A stretch of DNA of 64,000 bases from Deltaproteobacteria bacterium (GTDB lineage: Bacteria; Myxococcota_A; UBA9042; PHBI01): assembly GCA_020632715.1 (NCBI GenBank), contig JACKFA010000009.1:1-64000 (forward strand), in the 5' to 3' direction. Positions 34,186 to 42,011 of the stretch are shown one piece after another; position 1 is the stretch's first letter; each line of letters opens with the position of its first letter. A program made the position numbers and the translations under genes. The notes under the pieces are model-generated. The model saw only the letters and a list, made by a program, of their open reading frames with translations. It was not told the DNA's origin and made no database searches.

Positions 34186-35775
34186 ATGCGACCACACTCG
34201 AGAGCGAACGACAGCGTGGCCAAGAGCGCCGACGAGGCGCCGGAGCTTCTCGACGCCGTGACGAGCGGGCGCCCGTTCCTGAGGGTCGCCCCGGACGGGC
34301 GGGTCCGTGCCGCGACCCCAGCGCTCACCGCGACGCTCGGCGTCGAGGCGAGCGCGCTGCTCGGGCAGCCCGTCTGGGCGCTGTCGCGGTCGCGGGAGGG
34401 GCGCGGGGGGACGTCGTCGGAGCGCCAGTGGCGCGCGGCCCTGGCGACCCCCTTCGCGGACCCGGTGCTCGACGTCTACGACGCCGACGGGCGCGTGCGG
34501 CACTGCCGGGTGGAGGTCTACCCCGTGCGCGACGACAGCGGTCGGGTGCTCGAGCTGCTCGTCCGCCTGATGGACGTGACGCAGGGGATCAACGACCGGC
34601 GCCTCGGTCTCATGGACGCGATCTCCCGGACCCACTGCGTCATGGAGCTCGACCGGGACGGCCTCATCGTGGCTTGCAACGCGCGCATGGCGACGACGCT
34701 CGGCTACGACGCGCGCGAGCTCGTCGGCAAGCCGCACAGCGCCATCGTGGGGGATGACGGCGAGGCCGCGAGCCCCTGGGATCGCTTCTGGCCTGCGCTC
34801 CGCTCGGGCCTCCCGCAGTGCGGCCGCGCCCGCCGCGTCGGGAAGGACGGCAGGGTCGTCTGGCTCCAGGCGACCTATAGCCCCATCACCGACGCCCGCG
34901 GCGCCATCTCGGGCGTCGTGAAGGACGCCGTCGACATCACCGCGACGATGGCGGCCGAGGCGGCGGAGGCGGCGCGCGTGATGCACGCGAGCCGCACGCT
35001 CACCGACTCGTCGAAGCAGCTCGCCGACATCGCGCGCGAGCTCGAGACGTCGTCGTCCGCCGTGATGGCGCCCGTCGGGGTGGCCGAGGCGACGTCGGCC
35101 GGCCTCGCGCGCAGCGCCGCGTCCGTCGCGGCCGCGGCGGGGCAGACGGCCGCGACCGTGCACGACATCGCGCGCCACGCGAACGAGGCGGCGGAGGTCG
35201 CGGTGGCCGCCTCCCGCGTCGTCACCGAGGCGCGGGGCGTCGTGGACCGGCTGCGCGCGCACTCGAGCACGATCGACGCCAGCATCCGGACGATCTCGAC
35301 CATCGCCAGGGAGACGAACCTCGTGGCTCTCAACGCCAGCATCGAGGCGGCGCGAGGTGGCGAGCTCGGGCGCGGCTTCGGCGTGGTCGCGAGCGAGGTC
35401 AAGGCGCTCTCGCGGCACGTGGCCGAGGCCACGGAGGCCCTGAAGAGCGACGTCGCCGCGGTGCAGCGCGACACCGCGGACGCGACGAGCGCGCTCGAGA
35501 GCATCGGGGGGGTGCTCGACCACGTCTGCGCGCTCCAGCTCGCCATCGCCGAGGCCGTGGCGGAGCAGGCCACCACGAACACCGAGGTCGCGCGCCTCGC
35601 CGACGAGGCCGCCGCCGGGAGCACGAGCATCGAAGCGCTGCTCGAGCACTTCGCGGCGTCGGCTCGCGGGACGAACGTCACCTCGGCGCGGACGCTCGAG
35701 GCCGCCGACGAGCTCGCGACGCTCGCGCGCGAGCTCCGGGCGCTCCTCGAGAAGCGCGCGCCGGCCGAGCTCTGA
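34186..35775 (+). CDS. soluble PAS-PAS methyl-accepting signalling protein
   Basis: The 529-residue protein has two PAS domains (about 25-140, and 145-260 with CVMELDRDGLIVACNARM and YSPITDARGAISGVVKDAVD). A long helical signalling domain follows, with the MCP hairpin tip ETNLVALNASIEAARGGE near residue 380. It has no transmembrane segment, so it would sense an internal signal such as redox state and act on a chemosensory CheA/CheW complex, none of which is encoded nearby. The hairpin deviates slightly from consensus (NASIEAARGGE). The ATG at 34186 follows GGAGGA by five bases; an earlier ATG at 34159 lacks such a site. Confidence 0.85.
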   Translation: MRPHSRANDSVAKSADEAPELLDAVTSGRPFLRVAPDGRVRAATPALTATLGVEASALLGQPVWALSRSREGRGGTSSERQWRAALATPFADPVLDVYDADGRVRHCRVEVYPVRDDSGRVLELLVRLMDVTQGINDRRLGLMDAISRTHCVMELDRDGLIVACNARMATTLGYDARELVGKPHSAIVGDDGEAASPWDRFWPALRSGLPQCGRARRVGKDGRVVWLQATYSPITDARGAISGVVKDAVDITATMAAEAAEAARVMHASRTLTDSSKQLADIARELETSSSAVMAPVGVAEATSAGLARSAASVAAAAGQTAATVHDIARHANEAAEVAVAASRVVTEARGVVDRLRAHSSTIDASIRTISTIARETNLVALNASIEAARGGELGRGFGVVASEVKALSRHVAEATEALKSDVAAVQRDTADATSALESIGGVLDHVCALQLAIAEAVAEQATTNTEVARLADEAAAGSTSIEALLEHFAASARGTNVTSARTLEAADELATLARELRALLEKRAPAEL

Positions 35776-35810
35776 TTGAGGTGCGCAAGCAGCTGGAGCC
35801 CGTCGCCGTC
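35776..35810. repeat. half-copy of the 18.2-kb inverted-repeat element
   Basis: Immediately after the TGA of the MCP gene, the sequence GGTGCGCAAGCAGCTGGAGC followed by CCGTCGCCGTC matches the end of the element at 18214-18376 over about 30 bases. The second arm is absent; the next gene's stop codon follows. It may be a decayed copy or a solo end. Confidence 0.5.
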
Positions 35811-37242
35811 AGTTGGTGATGAGCCCCTCCTCGTTCGGCGCCACCCCACCCACGGGGCGCTCCGGGGGGACCGGGTTCGACCCGGAGTAGGGGGCCTCGA
35901 GGTCGTTGTAGGCGGCCTCGACGCTGCTCGCCGAGACCTTGCTCCAAGCGGCCACGATGCCCTTCCGCCAGAGCGGGAAGAACTCGTCCTCGAGCTCCTT
36001 CGAGCTGATGATCTTGAGCTCCATCGGCGACTGCCCCTCGTCCCCGAGCGCGGCGCCGATGGCCGTGAGCGCCGTCACGAGCGAGGTCATCCGGGTCGCC
36101 TTGCCCACCTTCGGCGCCGTGCACTCGCTGATGCAGGTGTCGAGGATCGTCGTGAAGTCGGGGCAGTCCTTGAGGTAGGTCTCGTTCGCGGTCGACCGCC
36201 CCGAAGGGACCCAGATGTTGCGGACGCGCGTGGCCGCGCGCTGGAGGATCTCCGCGCGGTTCGTGATCCACACGGGCTTCTCACCCGGGACGGCGCGCTG
36301 ATACGTCGGCGCCTCGGAGTTGCGCGGCCGCATCATCCCGACGTCCTCGCGGTGGACCGAGCTCTCCCAGTTGTCGGTCGTCTGCCCGGCCGCGGCCGCC
36401 ACCATGCCGGCGACGGCGCCGAGCGTCGCGCGCACGAGGCGGTCCATCAGGTCCGGCGGGTACTCGCCCACGAAGCCCTGGTCGCGCGCGTGGGCGTCGT
36501 CCTGCGGGTTCCCCATCACCATGTGGCACGACGCGTCCACGACGATGCCGCCGTAGTCGATCTGCCCCTTCGTCCGATCGTCGCGGTAGTTCTCCTGCTG
36601 GTTGAGCGAGGGGTTGTCGAGGCGCTCGTTGCGGGGCTTCTGGCCCGTGACCGAGATCCCCTTGGCGACCGCGAACTTGTACGCGGCGCGCGCGAGCCGG
36701 CCGAGGTTGAGGGAGCCGTTGTTCGCGACGACCAGCGTCACCGAGGAGCCGGGGAGCCCCTCCGTCCCCGGGCCGCCGACGAGCTTGTAGGGCGGCACGG
36801 CGGTGGGGCTGTTCTTCTTGTCGGCGACGGTGCCGTTCACGTAGTTGTGCGTGCGCGGGATCCCGGACTTCTGCCCCGTGATGCAGCGCGACGGGAACTG
36901 GCGGTAGCCGCCCGCGAAGATGAGGTCGTCGAGCGTGAAGGTGACGGTGTACTCGACGCCCTCCGCGAAGCCGTGGTCGCGGCCTTGCGTGTTCTGGGCG
37001 AGGTTCGTGTCGCTCGTGTTCGAGTAGAGGACGGTCGGGTGCGCGGCGGGCGACGCGTCGCCGGTCTTGCCGCCGCCGGCGTCGGGCGCGCCCCCCGCGG
37101 GCGCGAGCAGCTGCACCTGCTCGTCGTAGCTCTTGCCGCGGAGGGCGCCACGGACGCCGCTCGCGCCTCCCTCGGCGGGCTCCTGGACGGGCTGCGGCGA
37201 CGCCGGGACGGCGCCCGCGAGGCGGGTGTGCTCGGAGGCCAT
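35809..37242 (-). CDS. unassigned 477-residue protein with an eCIS-cargo-like N-terminal motif
   Basis: I do not recognise the main domain. There is no signal peptide or membrane segment. The N-terminal 60 residues are low-complexity with a GKSYDEQVQLLAP motif (about 35-47), like the SYxEQxxxLxP element seen in proteins linked to extracellular contractile injection systems. The body contains YTVTFTLDDLIFAGGYRQFP, DQGFVGEYPPDLMDRLVRATLG and a paired-Cys segment (CPDFTTILDTCISEC). An intact eCIS is not in the window. It could be a toxin or structural cargo; that is a hypothesis from one short motif. The ATG at 37242 is the first plausible start. Confidence 0.5.
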   Translation of the reverse strand: MASEHTRLAGAVPASPQPVQEPAEGGASGVRGALRGKSYDEQVQLLAPAGGAPDAGGGKTGDASPAAHPTVLYSNTSDTNLAQNTQGRDHGFAEGVEYTVTFTLDDLIFAGGYRQFPSRCITGQKSGIPRTHNYVNGTVADKKNSPTAVPPYKLVGGPGTEGLPGSSVTLVVANNGSLNLGRLARAAYKFAVAKGISVTGQKPRNERLDNPSLNQQENYRDDRTKGQIDYGGIVVDASCHMVMGNPQDDAHARDQGFVGEYPPDLMDRLVRATLGAVAGMVAAAAGQTTDNWESSVHREDVGMMRPRNSEAPTYQRAVPGEKPVWITNRAEILQRAATRVRNIWVPSGRSTANETYLKDCPDFTTILDTCISECTAPKVGKATRMTSLVTALTAIGAALGDEGQSPMELKIISSKELEDEFFPLWRKGIVAAWSKVSASSVEAAYNDLEAPYSGSNPVPPERPVGGVAPNEEGLITN

Positions 37243-37542
37243 GCGTACCCCTTGGGCGCTGCCCAGCGGTCGTGCGTGCGATCTGTCGAGACGAGCCTCG
37301 AGCGTCGGGGCTGCGGGGCCGCGCGGTCAACGTCGGGGAGCGTCGCCGCGCGAGCCGACGTTCACGCCTGCGCGGCGCGGCACAGCTCCTGGGGCCGGCC
37401 ACGCGCCGTCGGCGCGTCGCCGCAAGGGTGAACGCCGTTCACATCGGCGGCGCGACCGCGCGACCGGCGAGCGGGCCGGAAGATCGCGGCCGGATCACGG
37501 GCTGGCTCGCCCCGGGGGCGCCGACGCCTCGCCCCCGCCCGG
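37243..37542. other. 300-base intergenic region
   Basis: Apart from a promoter-like site at 37301-37330 for the gene on the minus strand, nothing is seen. The stop of the channel gene at 37543 closes it, so the two minus-strand genes are probably transcribed separately. Confidence 0.5.
37301..37330 (-). promoter_or_regulatory. promoter of the 477-residue unassigned protein
   Basis: On the minus strand TTGACC (37325-37330) and GACGCT (37301-37306) are 18 bases apart; GACGCT is also the -10 form at glgP. The leader would be about 52 bases. Confidence 0.4.
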
Positions 37543-39699
37543 TCAGCCGACCTCGACGCCCGCCGGGCCCTCGGCGACGTCGGGGTCGCGCTCGGTCGTG
37601 TGGAACCCGGTGTAGTCGATGAGCATCCGGCCGTCGTCGAGCTGCGAGATGACGTCGACGAAGCGCTCGCCGAAGCGGAAGTCCTCGGGGCGGTACACGT
37701 GGCGCGCGTGCACGGTCTGCGCGTAGGTCGAGTCGTAGCCCATGAGGGTGCACACCATGAAGACGATGCGCTCGCCGATGTTGTCGGCGGTCGCCCCGTG
37801 GAAGGCGCTGGCCTCGTCGATCTCGTGGAGCACCGACCACGAGAGCGTGAAGAGCGGCGAGTTGTCGCGCCGGAGCGGCACGTCGTAGAGCGTGCGCATG
37901 CGGTGCCCCTCGGGGGAGACGTCGTCCTTGAGGATCGACACGCGCATGGTCGCCTCGACGATCTCGTTCCCGCGCGCGTTCCCGACGCGGAACATGAGCG
38001 TCTGCTTGCCGTGCCGGCGCGTGACGACCACGCGCTCGGAGAAGAGCACGCTCGCGCGCGGGCGCGACGCCTTCGCGAACATGAGGCCCGTCGCGAGCGC
38101 GACGAACAGGATCCCCGTCGCCGACTCGATGGTCACGATGAGGTGCGCGAAGTCGCCGACCGGGGACATGGCGCCGTAGCCGACGGTCGAGATGGTCTGC
38201 ACGCTGAACGCGAACGCCTCGATGAAGCTCCCCGAGTCGAGGTTGGACACGGCCGCGGGGTCGAGCATGTAGAGGCACGCGAAGACCACGTTCACCGCGA
38301 GGTAGACGGTCAGGAGCACCGCGAACACCCGCGTCCACGACCCCTCCATCAGGTAGAAGTAGAGGTCGCGCCGGAGCTCGTTGGGCGTCCCGCGGCGGAC
38401 GGTCTGGCTCGGCGAGCCCGGCCGCGTCGCGGTCCTGGTCGTGGGCGGCGCCGCGGCGGCAGCGGAGGGGTCGCGCCGGCGCGCGGCCGCGAGGTCGTCG
38501 AAGATCTGCTGATCCTCGGGGTGCTCGTGGTGGAGCTCCGACATCGGCGCCATCATCAGGTCGAAGACCACCTGCGCGACGCAGAAGAGCGTCACGAGCA
38601 GCACGAAGACCCACGCGGGCATGGCGCCACCGGCCGGCGCGAGCAGCAGCACGATCGCGGCGGACGCGACGCGCACCTGCACCCGCGAGCGGTCGGAGAG
38701 CTCGGCCTCGCGCCGCTCGGTCACGCTGTCGATGAGCCCGACCGCGAGGAGCCCGAGCGAGAGCGCGCCGCAGAGGAGCCAGCGGTACTTCTCGAGCCCG
38801 ACCTCCCCTGGCGCGAAGGCGAGCGCCTTCTTGATGCCCACGCCCACGGCCGTCACGGCGGCGGACATCGGGAGGTGCGTGTAGATCCAGATGAACGGCG
38901 CGCCGGGGGAGCGGCGGATCCGCGAGCCCGCGACGTCGTCGAAGTAGATCCACCAGAGGCTGCAGGTGATGAGGAGGGCCATCGCGCCGAGCAGATAGAC
39001 GTCGGCCGTGACGGGGCGCGCGGCGAGGTCGCTCAGCACCTTCACGAAGCTCTCGCCGAGCACGATGATGACGAGCAGGCCGTAGCGCTCGGACATGTGG
39101 ATGACGTCGGCCGGGTGGCGCGCGGTCAGCTCGCGGTTGTGGCGCGACATCGGGATCGAGAGCTCGACGCCGCAGCCGGCGGCCCAGAGCGCGTAGCACC
39201 AGGGCGGCGGGAGGGCGGCGGAGGCGAACCAGAGCGCGGCGTCGACGGCGAAGAGGAGGCTATAGCGCCGCGCGAGGCCGACCGCCTCGGGGACGTGCTT
39301 CTTCGCGCGCAGGTACATGACGGCGAGCACGGAGCGCCCGCCGGCGTAGGAGAGCGCGAAGGCGGTGTGGTCGCCGCCCTCGAGCACGCGCTGGACGGTT
39401 ATCGCCATGCCGCCGACGGCGAACATCTGCAGGAAGACGGAGAGTCGGTGGGTGAGGTCGTCCACCTCGAAGCGGTTCGAGAAGAACGTGAAGCTCGTCC
39501 ACATGAGCCAGAGCGGCGCGAAGAGGCCGAGGAAGCCGAAGAAGCCGCCGACGGAGACGTTGGCGGACAGGGCGTTGCCGAGCTGGATGATCCCGGCGAC
39601 GAAGATGAGATCGTAGAAGAGCTCGAGCCAGCTCACCTTCTTCGGGTGGGCGAGCCGCGGGACGTGGAGCGTTGGCGGGTGGAACCAGCGGTTCTTCAT
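37543..39699 (-). CDS. LtrA (low-temperature-requirement A) domain fused to a KirBac-type potassium channel
   Basis: The 718-residue protein joins two families normally encoded separately. Residues 15-380 are an LtrA domain: KVSWLELFYDLIFVAGIIQL, the FTFFSNRFEVDD segment, ERYGLLVIIVLGESFV and about nine to ten hydrophobic helices. A polar linker (about 385-430) leads to an inward-rectifier channel: outer helix near 445-470, pore with filter TVGYG at 505-509, inner helix, then the cytosolic immunoglobulin-like domain (MFRVGNARGNEIVEA, SPLFTLSWSVLHEIDE). The filter is intact, so K+ conduction is expected. The role of LtrA is unknown; here it may act as a sensor or stabiliser. The ATG at 39699 directly precedes the LtrA start; a long upstream frame was rejected. 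Confidence 0.9.
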   Translation of the reverse strand: MKNRWFHPPTLHVPRLAHPKKVSWLELFYDLIFVAGIIQLGNALSANVSVGGFFGFLGLFAPLWLMWTSFTFFSNRFEVDDLTHRLSVFLQMFAVGGMAITVQRVLEGGDHTAFALSYAGGRSVLAVMYLRAKKHVPEAVGLARRYSLLFAVDAALWFASAALPPPWCYALWAAGCGVELSIPMSRHNRELTARHPADVIHMSERYGLLVIIVLGESFVKVLSDLAARPVTADVYLLGAMALLITCSLWWIYFDDVAGSRIRRSPGAPFIWIYTHLPMSAAVTAVGVGIKKALAFAPGEVGLEKYRWLLCGALSLGLLAVGLIDSVTERREAELSDRSRVQVRVASAAIVLLLAPAGGAMPAWVFVLLVTLFCVAQVVFDLMMAPMSELHHEHPEDQQIFDDLAAARRRDPSAAAAAPPTTRTATRPGSPSQTVRRGTPNELRRDLYFYLMEGSWTRVFAVLLTVYLAVNVVFACLYMLDPAAVSNLDSGSFIEAFAFSVQTISTVGYGAMSPVGDFAHLIVTIESATGILFVALATGLMFAKASRPRASVLFSERVVVTRRHGKQTLMFRVGNARGNEIVEATMRVSILKDDVSPEGHRMRTLYDVPLRRDNSPLFTLSWSVLHEIDEASAFHGATADNIGERIVFMVCTLMGYDSTYAQTVHARHVYRPEDFRFGERFVDVISQLDDGRMLIDYTGFHTTERDPDVAEGPAGVEVG

Positions 39700-39756
39700 G
39701 GGGGCATCGTGACGTCTCCCCGGTCCGCCGGCAACGGGACCCGGGCGACCCGGTCC

Positions 39757-39785
39757 TTGACCCGGCGCGCTCGGGCCGTTATTTG
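39757..39785 (+). promoter_or_regulatory. promoter of the VTT protein gene, predicted leaderless
   Basis: TTGACC (39757-39762) and TATTTG (39780-39785) are 17 bases apart. Seven bases separate the -10 box from the ATG, so the transcript should begin at or within a base or two of the start codon. Confidence 0.6.
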
Positions 39786-39792
39786 CCGGCGA

Positions 39793-40371
39793 ATGGATTC
39801 GACAGTGAACGCGGGCATGTCGCCGACGACCGAGAAGTGGCTCCGGCTCGGGGGGCTCATCGCCGTGCTCGCGGCGCTCGCGATCGCGGCGGTCGCGAGC
39901 GGCGTCACGGACGGGCTCACCGTGGAGTCGTTCCGGGCGTGGTTCGAGTCGGCCGGCGTCTGGGGCGGCGCGCTCTACGTCGCGGCGTTCTCGGTGGGGC
40001 TCCTGATGCAGCTCCCGGGGACGCTCTTCATCGCGTCGTCGGGGCTCGCCTACGGGAAGGTGCTCGGGCCGGTCGTGGCGCTCCTCGGCGCGCTCGCGGC
40101 GGTGATGCTCACGTTCTTCGTGGTGCGCGGGGTCGGCGGGAAGCTGCTCACGGAGATCGAGAAGCCCTTCATGAAGAAGCTGCTCGCGCGGCTCGACGCG
40201 CGCCCGATCCTCACGATCGCGGCCTTGCGCACGGTGTTCTGGGTGTCGCCGATCCTGAACTACGCGCTCTCGCTGTCGAGCGTGAAGCGGCGCGACTACT
40301 TCATCGGGAGCGTGCTCGGGCTCGTCCTCCCGGTGACCGTCATCTGCCTCTTCGTCGACGCGTTCGTGTAA
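39793..40371 (+). CDS. VTT/TVP38-TMEM64-family membrane protein
   Basis: The 192-residue protein has about five hydrophobic segments and the VTT (SNARE-associated) signature: GVWGGALYVAAFSVGLLMQL, PGTLFIASSGLAYGKVLGP with the re-entrant Gly/Pro motif, and NYALSLSSVKRRDYFIGS. This family is related to DedA and is implicated in lipid scrambling or undecaprenyl-phosphate handling in the inner membrane. The start at 39793 agrees with the leaderless promoter; a second ATG at 39817 would give a shorter form. It is divergent from the LtrA-channel gene, with no sign of shared function beyond the membrane location. Confidence 0.85.
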   Translation: MDSTVNAGMSPTTEKWLRLGGLIAVLAALAIAAVASGVTDGLTVESFRAWFESAGVWGGALYVAAFSVGLLMQLPGTLFIASSGLAYGKVLGPVVALLGALAAVMLTFFVVRGVGGKLLTEIEKPFMKKLLARLDARPILTIAALRTVFWVSPILNYALSLSSVKRRDYFIGSVLGLVLPVTVICLFVDAFV

Positions 40372-40396
40372 CGACGCCCGCCGCGAGGACCCGCGA

Positions 40397-40425
40397 TTGA
40401 CGCGCTCGCGCGTCTCCGCGAACCT
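40397..40425 (+). promoter_or_regulatory. promoter of the acyl-CoA dehydrogenase gene, predicted leaderless
   Basis: TTGACG (40397-40402) and GAACCT (40420-40425) are 17 bases apart, with seven bases to the ATG. This favours the start at 40433 over an in-frame start at 40397, which would lie in the -35 box. Confidence 0.55.
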
Positions 40426-40432
40426 CGGGCGC

Positions 40433-41581
40433 ATGGCCGACTTCTACGACAACTTCCTCGACGAGAGCCACCGCCTCCTCCGCACGAGCTGCCGCCGCTT
40501 CGCCGAAGCGGAGATCCGGCCGCACGTGCACGACTGGGAGGAGGCCGGCATCTTCCCGCGCGAGCTCTACACGAAGGCCGCCGCGGCCGGCGTCCTGGGC
40601 GTCGGCTTCCCCGAGGAGCTCGGCGGCAGCGGCGGCGGCGCGCTCCACCAGCTCATGAGCCTCGAGGGGCTCATGCGCGGCACCTCGACCGGCGTCGCGG
40701 CGGGGCTCGGGTCGCTCGGCATCGCGCTCCCGGCGCTCGTGCAGTCGGGCGACCACGGGCTCGCGGAGCGCTTCGTGCGGCCGGCCCTGCGCGGGGAGAA
40801 GATCGCGTGCCTCGGGATCACGGAGCCCGGGACCGGCAGCGACGTCGCGGGCGTCGCGACGCGCGCGCGGCGGGAGGGCGATCACTACGTCGTGAACGGG
40901 GCGAAGCTCTTCATCACCTCCGGGGTGCGCGCGGACTTCATGACGGTGCTGGCGCGGACGGGCGACGACCCGCACGGCGGCCTCACGTTCTTCGTGCTCG
41001 AGAAGGAGATGCCCGGGGTCACGGTGTCGCGCTCGCTGAAGAAGACGGGCTGGTGGGCGAGCGACACGGCGGAGCTCGCGTTCTCCGACGTGCGCGTGCC
41101 GGTCGAGAACCGCGTCGGGCCGGAGGGGTCGGGCTTCAAGACGCTGATGCGCAACTTCCAGACGGAGCGCCTCGCGCTCGCGGCCTACGGGGTCGCGACG
41201 GCGGAGATCGCGCTCGAGGAGTCGATGCGCTACGTGCGCGAGCGGAAGGCGTTCGGGCGGCCCATCGCGGGCTTCCAGGTGACGCGCCACAAGCTCGCCG
41301 ACATGGCGACGCAGCTCCTCGCCGCGAAGACGCTGACCTACCAGGTCGCGACGCGCATGGACCGCGGCGAGTACGTGGTGAAGGAGGTCTCGGCGGCGAA
41401 GAACCTCGCGGCCGAGGTGGCCCTCGCGGTGACCTACGAGGCCGTGCAGCTCCATGGCGGCATGGGCTACATGCGGGAGACGGTGGTCGAGCGCCTCGCG
41501 CGCGACGCGCGGCTCCTGCCCATCGGCGGCGGCACGCAGGAGGTCATGAAGGAGATCATCGCGAAGTCGATGGGCTTCTGA
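40433..41581 (+). CDS. acyl-CoA dehydrogenase
   Basis: This FAD enzyme makes the alpha-beta double bond in acyl-CoA. The 382 residues are typical. Motifs are CLGITEPGTGSDVAGVATRA (FAD/substrate loop), RKAFGRPIAGFQ, LHGGMGYMRE and LLPIGGGTQEVMKEIIAK. The usual catalytic Glu in the YEGT position is replaced by Gly (IGGGT). A Glu in QTERLALAAYG, on helix G, fits the position used by long-chain and isovaleryl-CoA dehydrogenases, so activity is still expected on long- or branched-chain substrates. No electron-transfer flavoprotein or hydratase gene lies beside it. Confidence 0.93.
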   Translation: MADFYDNFLDESHRLLRTSCRRFAEAEIRPHVHDWEEAGIFPRELYTKAAAAGVLGVGFPEELGGSGGGALHQLMSLEGLMRGTSTGVAAGLGSLGIALPALVQSGDHGLAERFVRPALRGEKIACLGITEPGTGSDVAGVATRARREGDHYVVNGAKLFITSGVRADFMTVLARTGDDPHGGLTFFVLEKEMPGVTVSRSLKKTGWWASDTAELAFSDVRVPVENRVGPEGSGFKTLMRNFQTERLALAAYGVATAEIALEESMRYVRERKAFGRPIAGFQVTRHKLADMATQLLAAKTLTYQVATRMDRGEYVVKEVSAAKNLAAEVALAVTYEAVQLHGGMGYMRETVVERLARDARLLPIGGGTQEVMKEIIAKSMGF

Positions 41582-41595
41582 GCTCGGCGCGGGCT

Positions 41596-41748
41596 TCAGA
41601 GCGTGTAGGGCACGTGGATACCCGGGTCGCTCGCGCTGAAGTCGCGGGTGTTCCGGGTGATGAGGAGTCGCCCTTCGATCTGCGCGCGCGCCGCGTCGAT
41701 TCCGCGGAGGTTGTCGATGCGGACGACGCTGTCGAAGAGCGCGTTCAC
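41596..41748 (-). pseudogene. internally deleted VapC-type PIN toxin
   Basis: The 50-codon frame joins the start of a PIN domain (NALFDSVVRIDNLRGIDAAR, with the first catalytic Asp) straight to its last strand (LLITRNTRDFSASDPGIHVPYTL). About 80 central residues, with the other acidic active-site residues, are missing. The frame is kept through the join. The GTG start overlaps the antitoxin stop (GTGA), the normal vapBC arrangement. It is therefore a toxin killed by an in-frame deletion beside an intact antitoxin. Confidence 0.75.
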
Positions 41749-41963
41749 GGCCACTCGTCGCGGAGGGCCGCGAGATATCCGTCTGAGCTGTCGACTCGCC
41801 CACGCCAGAGGCCGAAGGCGGCGTCCATCGTGGCGGGCCGGCGCTGCGCCAGCCACGCGTCGACAGCGCGCCGCACGGCCTCGGCCCGCGAGATCCCCTC
41901 CCCCGCGCAGATGGCGGCGAGCGCCTCGACCTGCTCTTCGGAGAGCTCGATGATGGTCCTCAT
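41745..41963 (-). CDS. ribbon-helix-helix antitoxin (VapB-like)
   Basis: The 72-residue product begins MRTIIELSEEQVEALAAICA and has SRAEAVRRAVDAWLAQ, a ribbon-helix-helix DNA-binding unit, then a C-terminal toxin-binding segment (FGLWRGRVDSSDGYLAALRDEW) that is complete. An alternative ATG at 41984 adds seven residues. Neither start has a clear ribosome site. The cognate toxin is deleted in the middle, so the gene may persist as an orphan regulator or as protection against a related toxin elsewhere. Confidence 0.8.
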   Translation of the reverse strand: MRTIIELSEEQVEALAAICAGEGISRAEAVRRAVDAWLAQRRPATMDAAFGLWRGRVDSSDGYLAALRDEWP

Positions 41964-41984
41964 GACGTCATCATATGCCGTCAT
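41962..41984. promoter_or_regulatory. possible antitoxin operator
   Basis: The perfect palindrome ATGACGTCAT (41962-41971) is followed by a related half-matching block read as ATGACGGCAT on the minus strand. The pair overlaps the two candidate antitoxin starts, a usual position for autorepression. Confidence 0.4.
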
Positions 41985-42011
41985 ACACCATCGTCGAGCG
42001 CCCGGCCGCGT

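Noticed and set aside
39700..40434. N-terminal extension of the LtrA-channel frame
   Set aside because: The added ~245 residues are Arg/His/Glu-rich and antisense to the VTT gene; LtrA similarity begins at the Met encoded at 39699.
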